Shown: positions 18,435-27,581 of the stretch, one piece after another
How positions within the stretch are numbered: the first letter of the stretch is position 1
Layout: each line of letters opens with the position of its first letter
DNA from: Sphingomonas sp. FARSPH
Lineage (GTDB): Bacteria > Pseudomonadota > Alphaproteobacteria > Sphingomonadales > Sphingomonadaceae
Length of the DNA: 64,000 bases
Reading direction: 5' to 3'
Assembly: GCF_003355005.1 (NCBI RefSeq)
Contig: NZ_CP029985.1
Coordinates: forward strand, 2,688,501 to 2,752,500
Translations under genes and position numbers: made by a program
Notes under the pieces: model-generated
The model's database searches: none
Told to the model about the DNA's origin: nothing
The model's input: only the letters and a program-made list of their open reading frames with translations

Positions 18435-21400
18435 TTACCGGCGCGAGGGATCGACCGTCCCGTAACCGCCGCCACCCGGAGTCTCGATCGTCAACCGGTC
18501 GCCGGCGGCGAGCGTGACCCGATCGACGCCGTGCAGCGTCTGCGCGCCGCCGTCTGCACGGTCGACCCGCTGCGTGCCAGGCGCGCCGTCCTTGCCGCCG
18601 GCAAGGCCGAAGGGGGCGATCGTGCGGCGCGAGGAAACGATCGTCGCGGTCATCGGCTCGAGCGCGGTGATCGCGCGGACGACGCCATCGCCGCCGCGGT
18701 GCGCGCCGCCTCCGCCAGAACAGCGCCGGACCGCGAAACGGTCCAGCCGGACGGGGTAGCGCAGTTCGAGGATTTCGGGATCGGTTATCCGCGTGTTGGT
18801 CATATGCGTGTGGACTGCCGACGCGCCGTCGAACCTGGGCCCTGCGCCGGCGCCGCCGCAGATCGTCTCGTAATATTGGTAGCGGTCGGTGCCGAACAGG
18901 AAGTTGTTCATCGTCCCTTGTGCGGCGGCGCAGGCGCCCAGCGCTCCGAGCAGCGCGTTGCACGCCGCCTGGCTCACCTCCGTATTCCCGGCGACGACCG
19001 CGCTGCCCCGCGGGGGCGACAGGAACGAGCCTTCCGGAATGACGATGGTGAGCGGCGCGAGACAGCCTTCGTTGAGCGGCAGATCCTCGCCGACCAGGCA
19101 GCGAAAGGCGTAGAGCACGACCGCACGCGTCACCGCCGGCGGCGCGTTGAAATTGCCGCCGCTCGCCGCGCCCGTGCCGGTGAAGTCGATCGTCGCGACA
19201 CGGTTTGGTCGGTCGATCGCGACGCGGACGCGCAACGGGGTGCCATCGTCCATCGTATAGTCGAACGCGCCGTCCGACAGGCGGTCGAGCACGCGGCGGA
19301 TGCTTTCTTCCGCATGCGCCATGACATGGCCCATATAAGCCGAGACGACCGGCCAGCCGCGCGCGGCGACCAGCGCGCGAAGCTCCGCGATTCCGGTCGC
19401 GTTGGCGGCGAGCTGCGCCTTGATGTCGGCGACGTTGGTGTCGGGACTGCGCGCCGGATAGGGCGCTTCGGCAAGCAGCCCGCGAAACGCGTCCTCCCGG
19501 AAAACGCCGCCGTCGACCAGCAGGAAGTCGTCGATCACGACGCCCTCGTCCGCCAGCGTGCGCGAGTTCGGCGGCGTGGAGCCAGGCGTGAGCCCGCCGA
19601 TGTCGGCATGATGGCCGCGATTGGCGACAAAGAAGCGGATATGCGTCGCCGTGTCATCGAACACCGGCGAAACGACGGTGACGTCGGGCAGGTGCGTGCC
19701 GCCGTTGAACGGGTTGTTGAGTGCGACGACGTCGCCCGGCTTCAGCGTCGCGCCGCGGCTGGCGATCACCGCGCGGACGCTTTCGCCCATCGCGCCAAGG
19801 TGGACGGGGACGTGCGGCGCGTTGGCGATCAGGCGCCCGTCCGCGTCGAACAGCGCGCAGGAGAAGTCCAGCCGCTCCTTCATGTTGACGCTGCTGGCGG
19901 TGTTGCGCAGCACGACGCCCATCCGTTCCGCGATGCCCATGAAGCGGGTGTTGAACAGCTCGAGCTGCACGGGATCGGCGACGGCGGGATCGGGTTCGAC
20001 GCGTGCCGGCGCGCCCGTATCGACGAGCAGCAGCGCGCCGCCGTCGTCGACCGTCAGCGTCCAGCCGGGTTCGACCATCGTCGTCGCGATCGGCTCGCGG
20101 ATCAGCGCGGGGCCGGCGATACGATCGCCGGGGCGAAGGCCGGCGCGATCGTGGATCGGCGTCGCGTACTCCGCACCGCCCGTCCACACGCCGACGACCG
20201 CGACCGGGTCGGGCAGGGGGCCGCCGCGCGGCGGCAGCGGCAGCGGCGCGACCGGCGTGCCCGACTGGATCGCCTCTACGACGACGCTCTCGACGATGAC
20301 GTCGCGCGATGGATCGGCGAAGCCGAAGCGCGCCCGATGCTGTGCCTCGAAGTCCGTACGCATCGCCGCGTCATCGGCGAAGGGGACGGCAAGCGCGGTA
20401 TCGGTGCCCGAATAACGCAGGTTGATCGTGGCGACGCGCCGCGCGTCCGCGCCGACCTCCGCCGTGGCGGCATCGCCCAGCGCCGCAATTACAGCGTCGA
20501 GCGGCGTGCCGAGCGGCCGTTCGACCGAGCGCTGGCGGATCGCGATCCGGTCGGCAAGGCCCATGCCATAAGCGGAGAGCACGCCGGCAAGCGGGTGGAT
20601 CAGCACCTGCGTCATGCCCAGTGTCTCCGCGACGCGGCAGGCGTGCTGGCCGCCCGCGCCGCCGAAACATTGCAGCGTAAAGCCGGTCACGTCCTCGCCG
20701 CGTTCGAGCGCGACGCGTTTGATCGCCGCGGCCATGTGCGCGACCGCGACGTCTAGGAAGCCGTCCGCGACGCGGCGGGGATCGTCGATGCCGGTGGCGA
20801 TGGCGAGGTCGGCAAAGGCGCGCATCGTAGCCTCCGCATCGAGCGGTGCGTCGCCGTCAGGCCCGAACACCGCGGGGAAATGCGCGGGCTGGATCTTGCC
20901 GACACACAGATTGGCGTCGGTGACGGTCAGCGGCCCGCCGCGGCGATAGCAGGCGGGGCCGGGATCGGCGCCCGCGCTGTCCGGCCCGACGCGAAAGCGT
21001 GCGCCGTCATAATGGAGGATCGAGCCGCCGCCGGCCGCGATCGTGTCGATCGCCATCATCGGCACGCGCATCTCGACGCCCGCGACCTCCGCATCCAGCA
21101 GGCGCTCGAACCGGCCAGCATACAGCGCGACGTCGGTCGAGGTGCCGCCCATGTCGAAGCCGATGACGCGGTCGATGCCCGCGGCCTCCGCTGTCCGCGC
21201 GGCCGCGACGACGCCGCCTGCGGGGCCGGACAGGATCGCGTCCTTGCCCTGGAACACCGCCGCGTCGGCCAGCCCCCCGTTCGACTGCATGAAATGCAGC
21301 GGCACCCCATCGAGCGCATCCGCGACGCGATCGACGTAGCGGCGCAGCACGGGCGACAGATAGGCGTCGACGACGCTGGTCCGCCCGCGCGCGACGAGCC

Positions 21401-21995
21401 CGATCAGCGGGCTGACGGCGTGGCTGGCCGACACCTGCGCGAAGCCCGCAGCGCATGCGAGATCGGCGACGCGCACCTCCGTCGCGGGATGCGCCCAGGC
21501 GTGGGTGAGCGCGATCGCCACCGCCTCGAACCCCAGCGAACGCTTTGCCGCGAGCGCCGCCGCGGTCGCCGCGACATCGAGCGGCGCGACGATATGCCCG
21601 TCGCGATCGATGCGACCGCCGATCTCGATCACGTCGTCGTACAGCGGCGCGGGCAAGCGGATCGCGAGGTCGAACAATCGCGGTCGCGCCTGGTTGCCGA
21701 TCGCGAGCAGGTCGGCAAACCCCCTGTCGACGACCAGCAACGTACGCGCGCCCTTGCGTTCGAGCAGCGCGTTGGTCGCGACGGTCGTCCCCATCTTAAC
21801 CGCCGCGATCGCCGCCGTCGGCAGCGGTGCATCATCGCCGAGGCCGAGCAACCGGCGGATGCCCGCCACCGCCGCATCGGCATAACGTTCCGGATTTTCG
21901 CTGAGCAGCTTGGCCGTCATCACCGTGCCGTCGGGCGCCCGCGCGACGATGTCGGTGAACGTGCCGCCACGATCGATCCAGAACGACCAGCTCAT
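18435..21995 (-). CDS. ATP-dependent 5-oxoprolinase (fused hydantoinase A and B domains)
   Basis: This 1186-residue fused enzyme has an N-terminal HyuA-type actin-like ATPase half, with [11 protein letters not shown] at the start and [13 protein letters not shown] near residue 280. The C-terminal HyuB half contains [18 protein letters not shown] and [16 protein letters not shown]. The size and continuous A-B fusion are those of eukaryotic-type and bacterial 5-oxoprolinases (about 1200-1290 residues), which turn 5-oxoproline plus ATP and water into glutamate. I start at [13 protein letters not shown]; the longer frame to 22040 is not supported by a ribosome site. A hydantoinase on a related ring cannot be excluded. 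The divergent partner is a MarR-like regulator and a membrane-protein cluster. Confidence 0.93.
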   Translation of the reverse strand: MSWSFWIDRGGTFTDIVARAPDGTVMTAKLLSENPERYADAAVAGIRRLLGLGDDAPLPTAAIAAVKMGTTVATNALLERKGARTLLVVDRGFADLLAIGNQARPRLFDLAIRLPAPLYDDVIEIGGRIDRDGHIVAPLDVAATAAALAAKRSLGFEAVAIALTHAWAHPATEVRVADLACAAGFAQVSASHAVSPLIGLVARGRTSVVDAYLSPVLRRYVDRVADALDGVPLHFMQSNGGLADAAVFQGKDAILSGPAGGVVAAARTAEAAGIDRVIGFDMGGTSTDVALYAGRFERLLDAEVAGVEMRVPMMAIDTIAAGGGSILHYDGARFRVGPDSAGADPGPACYRRGGPLTVTDANLCVGKIQPAHFPAVFGPDGDAPLDAEATMRAFADLAIATGIDDPRRVADGFLDVAVAHMAAAIKRVALERGEDVTGFTLQCFGGAGGQHACRVAETLGMTQVLIHPLAGVLSAYGMGLADRIAIRQRSVERPLGTPLDAVIAALGDAATAEVGADARRVATINLRYSGTDTALAVPFADDAAMRTDFEAQHRARFGFADPSRDVIVESVVVEAIQSGTPVAPLPLPPRGGPLPDPVAVVGVWTGGAEYATPIHDRAGLRPGDRIAGPALIREPIATTMVEPGWTLTVDDGGALLLVDTGAPARVEPDPAVADPVQLELFNTRFMGIAERMGVVLRNTASSVNMKERLDFSCALFDADGRLIANAPHVPVHLGAMGESVRAVIASRGATLKPGDVVALNNPFNGGTHLPDVTVVSPVFDDTATHIRFFVANRGHHADIGGLTPGSTPPNSRTLADEGVVIDDFLLVDGGVFREDAFRGLLAEAPYPARSPDTNVADIKAQLAANATGIAELRALVAARGWPVVSAYMGHVMAHAEESIRRVLDRLSDGAFDYTMDDGTPLRVRVAIDRPNRVATIDFTGTGAASGGNFNAPPAVTRAVVLYAFRCLVGEDLPLNEGCLAPLTIVIPEGSFLSPPRGSAVVAGNTEVSQAACNALLGALGACAAAQGTMNNFLFGTDRYQYYETICGGAGAGPRFDGASAVHTHMTNTRITDPEILELRYPVRLDRFAVRRCSGGGGAHRGGDGVVRAITALEPMTATIVSSRRTIAPFGLAGGKDGAPGTQRVDRADGGAQTLHGVDRVTLAAGDRLTIETPGGGGYGTVDPSRR

Positions 21996-22011
21996 CGCGC
22001 AAACCTTATCT

Positions 22012-22057
22012 ACGAAACGTCGACGAATCGTACCGTACATGTTGACAGATCACGTGA
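22012..22057. promoter_or_regulatory. Divergent promoter region with imperfect palindrome
   Basis: The 92-base gap between the 5-oxoprolinase and the MarR-like gene holds a 20-base inverted repeat at 22012-22031 (ACGA-AA-CGTCGACG-AA-TCGT, two central mismatched pairs per arm). A TTGACA box lies at 22042-22047 and a TCACGTGA palindrome at 22050-22057. The first repeat is the best candidate operator for the adjacent regulator; -10 elements are weak. Confidence 0.4.
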
Positions 22058-22087
22058 CCAGCGCGATCGTTCGTCCTTGGAGGGCGT

Positions 22088-22597
22088 ATGACGGACACAC
22101 GACGCGCGATCGTATCCTCGGCCCATCTTGCCGATGGTGCCGCGCCGGCGCTATCCGAACTCGAATTCAGTTTGACGCTTGCCGCCGCCGCCTATCAGCG
22201 CTGGATGACGCGATGCGCGGCGGCGAGCGGGATCGTGCTCGCGCCGATCGAGGTGCTGATCCTTCACACCGTGCGCCATCGCGACCGGCCGAAACGGATC
22301 GCCGACATCGCGCTCGTCCTCGATATCGAGGATACGCATCTCGTCACCTATGCGGTGCGCAAGCTGGAGAAGGCGGGGCTGATCGCGACGCGGCGCGAGG
22401 GCAAGGAGAAATTGCTCGTCGCGACCGAGGCGGGGCGCGCATTCTGTGCGGCCTATCGCGACATTCGCGAACGCGTGCTCGCCGCCGCGGTCGATGCCGA
22501 TGGGCCCGACGCGGCAGCCTTGTCCGGCGCCGCCGACCTGCTGCGCCGCCTGTCGGGTCAATACAACCAGGCGGCACGCGCCGCCGCGACGCTGTAG
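22088..22597 (+). CDS. MarR-like winged-helix regulator
   Basis: This 169-residue protein starts at ATG after GGAGGG. A MarR-like fold is suggested by an N-terminal helix (SLTLAAAAYQRWMTRCA), a winged-helix core around IADIALVLDIEDTHLVTYAVRKLEKAGLI and the wing ATRREGKEKLLVATEAG. The recognition helix contains DTHLVTYAVRKL. It is divergent from the 5-oxoprolinase and first in a run of four genes, so it probably regulates both sides. The effector may be 5-oxoproline or glutamate by context, but nothing in the protein shows which. Confidence 0.88.
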   Translation: MTDTRRAIVSSAHLADGAAPALSELEFSLTLAAAAYQRWMTRCAAASGIVLAPIEVLILHTVRHRDRPKRIADIALVLDIEDTHLVTYAVRKLEKAGLIATRREGKEKLLVATEAGRAFCAAYRDIRERVLAAAVDADGPDAAALSGAADLLRRLSGQYNQAARAAATL

Positions 22598-22606
22598 GCG
22601 GGGACG

Positions 22607-23275
22607 ATGCTCGTCCTGTCGGGGATCGCGATCATCATCATCGGCTTCGCGCTGCGCGTGAATCCGCTGCTGGTGGTGACGGTCGCGGCCTTCGCCAGCG
22701 CGGCGGCGGCGGGCCATGGACCGGTGGAGGTCGTCGGGATGATCGGCAAGGCCTTCGTGTCGAGCCGGTTCATGGCGGTCGCGTGGCTCGCGCTGCCGAC
22801 GATCGGCCTGCTCGAACGCGCCGGCCTGCGCGATCGTGCCAGCGACCTGGTGCGCCGGTTGCGCGGTGCCACGACGGCGCGCGTGCTGCTGGGGTATCTG
22901 GCGCTGCGTCAGTTGACCGCGGCGCTGGGCCTGATCTCGCTCGGCGGACATGTCCAGATGGTACGCCCGATCATCGCGCCGATGGCGGAGGCCGCGGAAG
23001 CGGGCGAGGGGGGCGACACGCTCGATCCCGCCTTGCGCGACGCTATCCGCGCGCATGCCGCCGCGGTCGACAATATCGGCGTAATGTTCGGCGAGGACGT
23101 GTTCGTCGCGGTCGGATCGATCCTGCTGATCCGCGCGATCCTGGAGCAGGAGGGGATCATCGTCGCGCCGCTCCACGTCGCGCTGTGGGCGATCCCGACC
23201 GCGATCGCGGCCTTCGTCGTCCACGCTGTCCGACTGTTCCTCCTCGACCGACGGTTGAAGGCGCGGCGCGCGTGA
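22607..23275 (+). CDS. DUF969 membrane protein
   Basis: This 222-residue protein consists mainly of hydrophobic helices, beginning with MLVLSGIAIIIIGFALRVNP. It has DUF969 features such as GKAFVSSRFMAVAWLALPTIGLLERAGL and AAVDNIGVMFGEDVFVAVGSILLI. In Firmicutes DUF969 and DUF979 genes accompany pcp (pyrrolidone carboxyl peptidase). Here they accompany 5-oxoprolinase, which supports a role in transport of 5-oxoproline or a related compound. The stop overlaps the start of the next gene. The transport role is inference. Confidence 0.88.
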   Translation: MLVLSGIAIIIIGFALRVNPLLVVTVAAFASAAAAGHGPVEVVGMIGKAFVSSRFMAVAWLALPTIGLLERAGLRDRASDLVRRLRGATTARVLLGYLALRQLTAALGLISLGGHVQMVRPIIAPMAEAAEAGEGGDTLDPALRDAIRAHAAAVDNIGVMFGEDVFVAVGSILLIRAILEQEGIIVAPLHVALWAIPTAIAAFVVHAVRLFLLDRRLKARRA

Positions 23276-24234
23276 TCGGGCTCGACGCGCTCGGCCTTGC
23301 CGCGGCAGTGCTGCCCGCCGCAGTTGCGATCCACCATGCCTGCGACCGGCAATCCGCGACGCGGTGGCGCAACGCGGGCTTCTGGGGCGTGTTCGCGATC
23401 CTGATCGGGCCGGGCGCGTGGCTTCCCGATGTGGTTGCGGGCCTGCTCGTCATGGTCCTCGTCGGCCTTGCGACGCTGGGCCTGAAGCCCTCCGCGGTCG
23501 TCGCTGGTCCGGGGGAAGCGCCACCGCGTTTCAGACCGCGCGTCGGGAACCGCCTGTTCGTGCCCGCGCTCGCCTTGCCGGCGGTGACGTTCGCGGGAAC
23601 GTTGCTTTTCCCCGACGGCAGGATCGCGGGGGCCGGCGTAATCGATCCCAAGCAGGTGTCGCTCGTCGCGCTCGCGGTCGGTGCGGTCGTCGCGCTCGCG
23701 CTTGCGCTATGGCTGACGCGGCCGCCGCCGATCGCGCCGGTTGCGGAAGGGCGGCGGCTGGCCGATGCGATCGGCTGGGCGATCGTGCTGCCGCAGATGC
23801 TGGCTGCGCTGGGCGGGGTGTTCGCGATCGCGGGCGTCGGCAGGGTGGTGGCCGACGGCGTCACCGGCATCGTCGCGCTCGATACGCCGCTCGCCGCGAC
23901 GATCGCCTATTGCGTCGGCATGGCGCTGTTCACGATGGTGATGGGTAACGCCTTCGCCGCCTTTCCGATCATGACCGCGGGGATCGGGCTGCCGATCGTC
24001 ATTCGCCATTTCGGCGGCGATCCGGCGGCGGTCGCGGCGCTCGGCATGCTGTCGGGCTTTTGCGGGACGCTGATGACGCCGATGGCGGCGAACTTCAACA
24101 TCGTGCCCGCCGCGATCCTGGAGCTGCGCGATCGGTTCGGCGTGATCCGCGTGCAATGGCCGACCGCGCTGGTGTTGCTGGCGTTCAACATCGCCGTGCT
24201 GGCGCTGTGTGCTTTTCCCGAAAGGATAGGATGA
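23272..24234 (+). CDS. DUF979 membrane protein, partner of DUF969
   Basis: This 320-residue polytopic protein starts at a GTG that overlaps the TGA of the DUF969 gene (GTGA), typical of translational coupling. It has many hydrophobic helices, with MVMGNAFAAFPIMTAGIGLPIVI and GMLSGFCGTLMTPMAANFNIVPAA, which fit DUF979. The pair probably forms one membrane complex. No charged substrate site or ATPase is evident, so a secondary transporter is more likely than an ABC permease. The end overlaps the ATG of the DUF2891 gene by four bases, making this a tightly coupled unit. Confidence 0.88.
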   Translation: MIGLDALGLAAAVLPAAVAIHHACDRQSATRWRNAGFWGVFAILIGPGAWLPDVVAGLLVMVLVGLATLGLKPSAVVAGPGEAPPRFRPRVGNRLFVPALALPAVTFAGTLLFPDGRIAGAGVIDPKQVSLVALAVGAVVALALALWLTRPPPIAPVAEGRRLADAIGWAIVLPQMLAALGGVFAIAGVGRVVADGVTGIVALDTPLAATIAYCVGMALFTMVMGNAFAAFPIMTAGIGLPIVIRHFGGDPAAVAALGMLSGFCGTLMTPMAANFNIVPAAILELRDRFGVIRVQWPTALVLLAFNIAVLALCAFPERIG

Positions 24235-25217
24235 CCCCCGATCTCGCCGCCCGGTTCGCGGGCATCGCGCTCGGCCATGTGCGCCGCGAATATCCGCACA
24301 AGGCGGACCATGTGATGACCGGCGCCGGCGATGCCTATCTGCCGCGCGTCGTCCATCCGATCTTCTATGGCAGTTTCGACTGGCACAGCTGCGTCCACGG
24401 TTACTGGCTGCTCGCGCGATTGCGGCGGCTGTTCCCGGCGCTGGGCAAGGCCGCGGCGATCGATACGCTGTTCGCGGACGCCTTCACGCCGGCGAAGGTC
24501 GAGGCGGAGCGCGCCTATCTCGACCGACCCGCGTCACGCGGGTTCGAGCGGCCTTATGGCTGGGCGTGGCTGCTGATGCTGGCGAGCGAACTGACGGTGT
24601 CGGGCAGTGCGCATGCCGCGACGCTGCAGCCGCTGGCCGATGCGTTCGCCGCACAATGGCGCGCCTATCTGCCGCTGCTGACCTATCCGGTGCGCGCGGG
24701 TACGCATGCCAACACCGCCTTCGCGCTGGTTCTGACCGAGCGTTATGCACGCGTGACGGGCGACGACGCGCTGCGCGCCGCGATGGCAGGTCGGGCAGAG
24801 ACATGGTTCGGCCACGACCGCGATGCCCAGGCGTGGGAGCCGAGCGGCCAAGACTTCCTGTCACCCGTGCTGATGGAGGCGCTGGCGATGCAGCGGCTGT
24901 TGCCGCCGGACGCGTTCGCGGCGTGGTTCGCGGCGTTCCTGCCCGCGCTGGTGCAGGGGGAGCCCGCGGCGCTGCTGACCCCCGCGCGGGTCAGCGACCG
25001 CAGCGACGGGCAGATCGCGCACCTCGACGGCCTGAACCTCAGCCGCGCTTGGGCGATGCGCGCGCTGGCCGACGGCGCGGCGCCGGCGCTCGCCGGGATG
25101 CTGGAAGCCGCCGCGGCCCGCCATCTGGACGCGGCGCTCGACGCGGTGGCGGGCGACTATATGGGCGAACACTGGCTCGCCACCTTCGCCACGCTGGCAT
25201 TGACCGGCCTCGATTAG
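24231..25217 (+). CDS. DUF2891 family protein
   Basis: This 328-residue soluble protein begins with MTPDLAARFAGIALGHVRREYPHK. It has conserved DUF2891 features: HPIFYGSFDWHSCVHGYWLLARL near residues 40-65 and ERPYGWAWLLML. The repeated His/Trp-rich segments and later GHDRDAQAWEPSGQDFLSPVLMEALAM suggest an alpha/alpha-toroid-like hydrolase or binding protein, but the function is not known. The start ATG overlaps the stop of the DUF979 gene. Its fixed place at the end of this operon suggests it acts on the same substrate as the rest. Confidence 0.85.
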   Translation: MTPDLAARFAGIALGHVRREYPHKADHVMTGAGDAYLPRVVHPIFYGSFDWHSCVHGYWLLARLRRLFPALGKAAAIDTLFADAFTPAKVEAERAYLDRPASRGFERPYGWAWLLMLASELTVSGSAHAATLQPLADAFAAQWRAYLPLLTYPVRAGTHANTAFALVLTERYARVTGDDALRAAMAGRAETWFGHDRDAQAWEPSGQDFLSPVLMEALAMQRLLPPDAFAAWFAAFLPALVQGEPAALLTPARVSDRSDGQIAHLDGLNLSRAWAMRALADGAAPALAGMLEAAAARHLDAALDAVAGDYMGEHWLATFATLALTGLD

Positions 25218-25232
25218 CGTATCGTTCGCGCG

Positions 25233-26168
25233 CTACGGCACCGGATCGAAGATCGACCAGCCGGTGCGCTGCACCAACCTTTCCAGCGCCAGCGTGCCGA
25301 GCTGCGAATTGCCGACCGCGTTGAGGCCCGGCGACCAGACCGCGATCGCGGCGCGGCCGGGCGCGATCGCCAGGATACCGCCGCCGACCCCCGACTTGCC
25401 CGGCAGACCAACGCGATAGGCGAATTCGCCCGACCCGTCATAATGACCGCACATCATCATCAGTGCGTTGATCCGTCGCGCGCGCTGCGGCGAAACCACC
25501 GATCGCCCCGTCGCCGGGTTGACGCCGCGCGCCATCAGGAACCGTCCCGCCATGGCAAGCTGGCGGCAACTCATCGCCAGCGCGCATTGATGGACATACA
25601 GGCCCAGCACGCGGTCGACCGCATGGTGCATCGTGCCGAACGCGGTCATGAAATGCGCCAGCGCCATGCTGCGGTGACCGGTCGCCATCTCGGCCTGCGC
25701 GACGAGATGGTCGACCGTGATGCGATCGTCGTCCGCCAGTTCGCGCACGAAGCGCAGCAGCTCGCCGATCATCGCACGCGGTTCGTGATTGCCCAGCAGC
25801 ACGTCGGCGACTACGATCGCGCCCGCATTGATGAACGGGTTGCGGGGAATGCCGCGCTCCGTCTCGAGCTGGACGATCGAATTGAACGCGGTGCCCGAGG
25901 GTTCGCGTCCGACCCGCTCCCACAGCTGGTCGCCGACCGTGCCGAGCGCGAGCGTCAGGGTGAAGACCTTGGAAATGCTCTGGATCGAGAACGGCATGTC
26001 GGCGTCGCCCGCGGCGTGAACGGTGCCGTCCGCCTCGACCACCGCGATCCCGAACCGCGCCGGATCGACGTCGCGGAGCGGCGGAATGTAGCCCGCAGGG
26101 GTGCCGCGATCGGGCGCCGCGGCCATTTCCGTCGCGATATCGGCAACGATTCGGGAAAGACTGGCCAT
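25233..26168 (-). CDS. glsA: Glutaminase A
   Basis: This 311-residue protein is close to the usual 308-310 for bacterial glutaminase. The serine-dependent active site is [10 protein letters not shown], with Ser64 and Lys67 in an SxxK arrangement like penicillin-binding proteins. [16 protein letters not shown] and [14 protein letters not shown] are also diagnostic. It hydrolyses glutamine to glutamate and ammonia. It converges on the 5-oxoproline cluster with 15 bases between stops. Both yield glutamate, so the region may serve glutamate supply, although shared control is not shown. Confidence 0.95.
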   Translation of the reverse strand: MASLSRIVADIATEMAAAPDRGTPAGYIPPLRDVDPARFGIAVVEADGTVHAAGDADMPFSIQSISKVFTLTLALGTVGDQLWERVGREPSGTAFNSIVQLETERGIPRNPFINAGAIVVADVLLGNHEPRAMIGELLRFVRELADDDRITVDHLVAQAEMATGHRSMALAHFMTAFGTMHHAVDRVLGLYVHQCALAMSCRQLAMAGRFLMARGVNPATGRSVVSPQRARRINALMMMCGHYDGSGEFAYRVGLPGKSGVGGGILAIAPGRAAIAVWSPGLNAVGNSQLGTLALERLVQRTGWSIFDPVP

Positions 26169-26231
26169 AGCCCGCCATGCGTGAACACGCCGCGGATCGG
26201 AAGCCGAAAGCCCGGTTTCCGCCCGCGCGCC

Positions 26232-26510
26232 TCAGGTGCCGTCGGGGCGGATGATGCGATACGGACCCGATCGGGTGGCGAGCGGGCGTCCCTTCCAGCG
26301 CAGCGCCACCAGGCCATCGCCGACCAGCGCGTCGACCGCGGCGTGCACCGCCGGCATCGCGCCACGCCAGTCTGCGGCGATCGCCCGCGCGACCTCGCTC
26401 GGGCAGAGCGACGCGCCCGACGCCCGCTGCGCGAGCATCGACAGCGTCACTGCGCGGGCATCGGCCGGGTGACACGCGGCCGATTCGACAGCGGGCGGGG
26501 CGTCTGCCAC
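26232..26510 (-). CDS. DUF3253 winged-helix-like small protein
   Basis: This 92-residue protein starts at GTG. The motif CPSEVARAIAADWRGAMPAVHAAVDALVGDGLVALRWKGRP fits DUF3253 in wording and length. The fold is probably a small winged helix, but a DNA target is unknown. It lies 63 bases upstream of glsA and 46 bases after the ParB-like gene on the same strand, so the three may share a transcript. A ribosome site is weak. Confidence 0.75.
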   Translation of the reverse strand: MADAPPAVESAACHPADARAVTLSMLAQRASGASLCPSEVARAIAADWRGAMPAVHAAVDALVGDGLVALRWKGRPLATRSGPYRIIRPDGT

Positions 26511-26556
26511 CCTTATCGCGCCCCACCGCAGCCGGGCGCCGCAAGACGGCGCGGTC

Positions 26557-27174
26557 TCACAGGCCGCCGGGATTTTCGCCGCACCATCCCGGCAGGCATC
26601 GCGCCTCGTCCGAGCGCGCGATCCGCAAGGCCTGCGCGACCGCGGCGTCCCAGTCCTTCGCGATCGACGCGGGATCGATGCGATGACGCAGATGGTCGGC
26701 CCACAGGAATTCGGCGAAGGGCCGGTTGCTCTTCGCGCAGCCGCCGGACCGGATCAGCGCGCCCGCGAGCGAGCGGTACGGATCGTCCTCCAGTTCCTCC
26801 AGATGCTTGGGGATCGCGTCCAGCTCGCAGCGCCTGCCGTGCGCGTCATACGCGTGGCACCAGCCGCTATTGTCCAGATAGGTCCAGAATTCGCGCTTGG
26901 GCAGATGCGCGAGGTCGGCGACGACGTAGACGGCGGCAAGCTCCGCCTTTTCGTCGAGCAGCGCGCGGGCAAAGTGGTGATGATCGACGATGTAGCGCCG
27001 TCCCTTCGGCCCGACCACGGCGGGCAGGACATGGCGGCGCAGCAGGATCGCGCGCTCGTGCTTGTCCGCCTTGCGCCAGCGATGGCGCTTTGCCGCCACT
27101 TCGCGCAGGCCGACGGTCATCTGCGTCGGGCGAAGCTCGGCGATCGGGACGCCGATGGGAATGGCGGATGACAT
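26557..27174 (-). CDS. ParB-like nuclease-fold protein (ParBc_2 type)
   Basis: This 205-residue protein has an N-terminal ParB-like barrel: PIAELRPTQMTVGLREV, LRRHVLPAVVGPKGRRYIVDHHHFARAL. A C-terminal helical part contains FAEFLWADHLRHRI. It lacks the HTH and the partition-site features of true ParB, and its location away from parA fits a standalone member of the putative ParB-like nuclease family. The start has AAAGGAAG upstream. Target and substrate are unknown. Confidence 0.82.
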   Translation of the reverse strand: MSSAIPIGVPIAELRPTQMTVGLREVAAKRHRWRKADKHERAILLRRHVLPAVVGPKGRRYIVDHHHFARALLDEKAELAAVYVVADLAHLPKREFWTYLDNSGWCHAYDAHGRRCELDAIPKHLEELEDDPYRSLAGALIRSGGCAKSNRPFAEFLWADHLRHRIDPASIAKDWDAAVAQALRIARSDEARCLPGWCGENPGGL

Positions 27175-27581
27175 GACGGGGTGCTTCCTTTCATCGCAAC
27201 GGACGTACGCGCCGTGAGCCTACCCGTGCGTATCATGAACTGGGCAGATGTTTTCTTCGATTGCGTGCGACGCAGATTCCGAGAGCATGACGATCGTGTC
27301 GCCGGCGCGCTGCCGGATGCTATGATAGAGGCCGCGGGTGCGCGCGACGTCGTGGTTCCCGGGCAGAAGCCGCCAACGGCAGGGAGGACGATACGCTGAT
27401 GAAGCGCAAATCAGCGGGAACCTCCCAATCCGACTGCAGGTGAGAATACACGGCAGTTTTTTACGGTCGTTTCTCTGCAAGCTTGCCTTCCGTGATCGGG
27501 CCCATATTACCTGTCAGGCGCGGCCCAAAACACTGACTGCGCTCGGGAAGCGTGCAAGCGCCGCTGACGTCCGCGTCTGGC
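27175..27581. other. Intergenic stretch without a supported gene
   Basis: About 400 bases between two genes of the same strand. Short ORFs exist on both strands, including one at 27220-27480 (minus), but none has a good ribosome site, a recognisable family or the usual codon pattern. It has T-rich patches (a TTTTTT run near 27457) and is less GC-rich than its surroundings. It probably carries promoter elements for the ParB-like gene and 3' sequence of the phosphoesterase gene. Confidence 0.5.

Noticed and set aside
18531..20756. Long open frame of 741 codons on the plus strand opposite 5-oxoprolinase
   Set aside because: Same kind of shadow; composition is Arg/Asp-rich and it covers the well-supported enzyme.
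27220..27480. Minus-strand ORF of 86 codons in the gap before the phosphoesterase gene
   Set aside because: No ribosome site, no recognisable family, and no domain-like composition.
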